Assembly: GCA_023846275.1 (NCBI GenBank)
Contig: CM043865.1
Coordinates: 27,199,912-27,263,911, forward strand
DNA from: Vanilla planifolia
Taxonomy: Eukaryota; Streptophyta; Magnoliopsida; Asparagales; Orchidaceae
Length of the DNA stretch: 64,000 bases
Direction: 5' to 3'
Below, piece by piece: positions 60,646 through 64,000 of the stretch. How positions within the stretch are numbered: the first letter of the stretch is position 1; every line of letters starts with the position of its first letter. The notes under the pieces were generated by a model. It saw nothing but the letters and a program-made list of their open reading frames with translations. It did not search any database and was not told the origin of the DNA. The position numbers and the translations under genes were made by a program.

Positions 60646-62267
60646 TGGCACATGAATAAAAATATTTTTATAATTAATTATTTCAAATAAATATTTTCAT
60701 AGCATAAAAATTAATTAAACTTATTAATAAAATACTACTCAAAAGCAAACAAACACATCAATGTGACTACTCAAGCAAACATCATTAAAAAAAAATGATG
60801 AAACCAAAACTTATTTTTTTATGAGATTTTGGCCAAAATGGATTTTCAATGCCTTATCGATAAGGCTCCCACTGAAACCTTTCCAAAAATTGGAGTTCTG
60901 ATTCAATTTTGATTAAAGTGTAATACGTCAATCTAGACTAAAGCAATAAAACACTACACAAAAATCATGCACATATCATCCAAAATCAATTAGAAAAGTA
61001 AAATTATGCTAATATATTCTTATCAAAATAATTAAAAAAAATTAGAATATAGAAAATCAAAAAATAAATAATTCAAATACGTTACTTAACAATATCCTGA
61101 TTAAAACAAAAATTACCTTAAGTTACACTGTAACAACAACAATCTCAACAAACAATTTGTATGTCATAAAAGTGCCCATACATCACCAAGTCCACAGAAA
61201 AAAAAAATATAATGCCCCAAAATAAGAAAAGAAGAATTATCATAGAAAAGACAGTATAGCTGAAATGTTGTTTCGATCCCATTGACTTGACTCAAACTAA
61301 AACTTTAAATTTTAGTTGAAACCAATCTGTTTCAATGTTTTTCAAATCAACATAAAACAACCAATTTGTTGGATAAAACTCAAAAAAAAAAAAGAAAGAA
61401 AAAGATTGGCACAGGATTAGAACTATTCGAAACCGGTACGAAGCATACCATCGACTATTTTCCACACTAAACTAAACCATCCTAGTTAGTCAACCTCATC
61501 AGTTACCTTCAAAATTGACCAACCAAATCAGTTTGGCTACTTGCATTTGACAATCCAATCAACTTCCAAATGAGTCCTTATTCCAATTTTAGCTGATCAT
61601 TTGAAGCATTATAGCTGTCCTATTTTTGAATTTATTTATTTTGAAATTTATTGAAAACTAAAACAGAAGTTTAGAAACTATTGACACAAATTTTTAAAAA
61701 AAAAAGTCCTTAGCCTGACTTTCCAACTCAAGTTTGGAACTTTCAATTCAAATGGCAAAAGACCCAAAAAATCTGCTATACATTCCATCCATTAAGACTA
61801 CAAGCCAGGTGGACAGACCAAAGGTTAAGAGAAACAGAGAAAGAAAGAAGAGGCTAGGAGAAAAAGTAGTGTTGATATGCAATAGGGGCATTCTTGTACC
61901 TCAAATTTGCTGATCTGCATTGGTCGTGACAGTTCTTAAAACACAGCAAACACCCACGTCTCTGCAATTAGATTTTTGGGCAACATAGAATAACTGCCTT
62001 TTTCAACTCATCTTTTGTTGAGAATAAAATCCTAAAGTCCATGGTTTGATTTGCATTAGTTAGGTTTGAAAGTGTTTGTGAGAGTATTGCTTTATTCCCA
62101 TGTCACAATCAAGCCAAATCCATTCGGGCCATTCTCCCAATTACATTGGAATAACAACAGTAGCCTCCCTTACATTATAAGATCAAGCAGTTGAGTTTAA
62201 TACAAGTTTGACAATAATACATGTAGCAGAATTTCCACTTTTGGTTCACTGTATTACATGGGCATGT

Positions 62268-62412
62268 TGAGATCAAGTGAATCATATGATTCCTGGTTCT
62301 TAGCTGTTGAAGGCCCTGGGAAACTTCCATGGATAAGAAAATTATAGAGCAAGGTGACTCCCATGATAAATTGCATGTTGAGAACACTTGTTGCAGTACA
62401 CTTGAAGGCAAA
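62268..62412 (-). other. Unassigned coding-like C-terminal fragment
   Basis: A minus-strand open stretch that ends at a TAA with a natural-looking tail ('GPSTAKNQESYDSLDLNMPM'), preceded by a hydrophobic block ('MGVTLLYNFLIHG'). A faint likeness to the C-terminal end of PIF/Harbinger transposases ('..LLHNFI..') is possible but weak. I cannot assign it, and it may be chance. Confidence 0.2.
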
Positions 62413-64000
62413 ATAAATCATTGGCTGTGGTCAAGTATCATATCCAATAGTCCAGTAAGATCAAGAGGCTCATGAAATTTCTAACACCCATAGGCCTTGG
62501 CACCTCTGCATGATCTAACAAGGTTTTAGAGTAGGATGACTTGCTTGGCGAGTCAAAGTGGTTAAGTGGGTTGTTGTTGAGGAACTGATAGTATAAAAAG
62601 GTTCCTAATAATTTAGTCCCCAAGTGATGCAATTTGGGTGTAAAAACACATGTAATGCTGAAGTGAGCACTCCAAAAAGTTTCCAGTTTAGATTCTATTT
62701 GCATATAAGATGTGAGTTTAATAAAGAGACATAAAAATGCACTTTTAGAAAAGGAGTGTTATTATAGACAAAAATAGAATTTTGATAAAAAAAATATATT
62801 TGTCAAAATTTTGGTACTTTTAAATTTAAAAAGAAAAAACAAATAAAAAACTAGGTTAAAACTCATTTTACAAACACAAGCTTAATGCCTGAGTAGTGGC
62901 TAGTATGTGCACCCTATCTTCATGGAAGATTTATTAAACAAGATTCTTAGTTCTATCTAATATTAGCTTAAAATTATAATGGTGAAAAAAATTCAATGAC
63001 TAGTTTTTATATAACATCCAAAGATAACAGAGAGTAATCATTGATATCCCAAAAAAAGAATCACTAGATAAAGAATGATTACTCTACAAAACTTCTTAGA
63101 ATACAAGGATGAATTATCCTATATAAGTTATAGAGGGTGAGATAATGGCCTTTAAATAAAATACCATGATCTTAAAATATCGAAACACCTTTTAAGGACA
63201 AATCCGTGTTGGATCCTATAAAAGCTTCATAGTTAAGTATATTTGGTATAGTGTTTGATGAGTGACTAAGCGTAAATGACACATGAACGAAGTACAAAAC
63301 CCATTCAAGTCGAAATGGGGTGACCCAATAGAATAATACCTCGATATAATAAAAGCAGGTTGTTACATTTTAACTATAACCTTCATTAATATATAGCAAC
63401 TCCCCTCTTTTATGTCACCCTATATTAATATGCTTAAATTAATATATATAAATATATATATATATATGCAAAAACACATGCACATAGAAACATCGTGATT
63501 TTGATCTAATTTCAAATTAGTTCAATCTGATCTAATCCTAACTTGTGATCAATTCATAATATTTTAATTCAGGCATAGATAAACTTGTAATCTAATCATT
63601 TCACTTCGATCTATGCCAATTTTAGAGTACTATTCAATCTTTGAACCAACTCCATGCCCTACATATTGACACAATGCCTTAATAAGAAAAAAATAACTTA
63701 AAGGACATTTTCTTATCTCCTTAGTCCCTTTTTGTAGTGCACATACAATAGCCACTAGCTCCATTTTCAATTGAGACTACTACAACAAATCTCGTTCTTT
63801 AGCATACGATACGTAAGCCAAAGTTCACGTCTCATCTTTGACCATCAACTTAAATTACACAAGTGACTCCAAACTCTTATTTGGCTTTCAATTTTGCCAT
63901 CTAACCTTTTGTGTGAGCACTTCCATCAAATGATGACAAGGAAAATGGAAATTTTTTGTTGAATCCACATACTAACCATTGCTTTATGCCCTTTAGTTTG

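Larger units (their letters stand above)
59119..64000 (-). other. 5'-side intron of the PLAA-like gene (open at window edge)
   Basis: The exon at 59118 begins with an AG acceptor on the minus strand, so this 4.9 kb is intron unless undetected WD40 exons lie in it. I looked for the conserved blocks expected just upstream (the 'KLSRKKVGGLKL' and 'PGL' regions and WD40 repeats) and did not find them. It holds tandem repeats, a (TA)n tract and two unassigned coding-like stretches. Confidence 0.6.

Overview
The window is nuclear DNA of a land plant, most likely a seed plant. It is AT-rich, its genes are split by many GT-AG introns, and it carries plant-type L1 and RTE LINEs, Ty1/copia and Ty3/gypsy remnants, and a decayed copy of the plastid gene ycf1. 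I cannot name the species.

Two host genes are recognisable, both on the minus strand. The first is the 3' half of a PLAA/DOA1(UFD3)-type ubiquitin-binding gene. Its last 14 coding exons run from 59118 down to the stop at 20326. Together they hold only 1256 coding bases in 38.8 kb, so most of the window is intron. The exons encode the PFU ubiquitin-binding domain and the C-terminal PUL domain that binds CDC48/p97. The N-terminal WD40 exons are not recognised in the last 4.9 kb and probably lie beyond 64000. The second gene (18678 to about 17668) starts about 1.65 kb downstream. It encodes a small Cys-rich DUF2039 protein (C9orf85 homologue) in seven exons, and one of its introns appears to use a GC donor.

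Layout. 1-5297: decayed LTR-retroelement sequence, with a direct-repeat pair and a primer-binding site. 5298 to about 11860: a GC-rich, almost intact L1-type LINE on the minus strand (ORF1, endonuclease, RT, zinc-finger, RNase H); ORF2 is interrupted by a single in-frame stop. 11861-17667: old repeat-like sequence with a 340-bp tandem duplication. 17668-18678: DUF2039 gene. 18760-20325: AT-rich intergenic. 20326-59118: PLAA-like gene. Its introns hold a fossil minus-strand LTR element (26.6-29.1 kb), a Ty3/gypsy fossil (about 32.8-35.9 kb), a 3-kb ycf1 plastid insertion (about 36.3-39.46 kb), a 1.64-kb solo LTR with perfect 5-bp target duplication (40234-41869), an RTE LINE fossil (about 46.9-48.9 kb) and a Ty1/copia fossil with both LTRs and target duplication (55157-58835). 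59119-64000: the 5'-side intron of the PLAA-like gene, with short tandem repeats, a (TA)n tract and two unassigned coding-like stretches.

I found no operon, CRISPR, tRNA or rRNA. The most informative result is that most of the anonymous AT-rich sequence is the intronic body of one conserved ubiquitin/CDC48-pathway gene that has gathered at least six different kinds of insertion.
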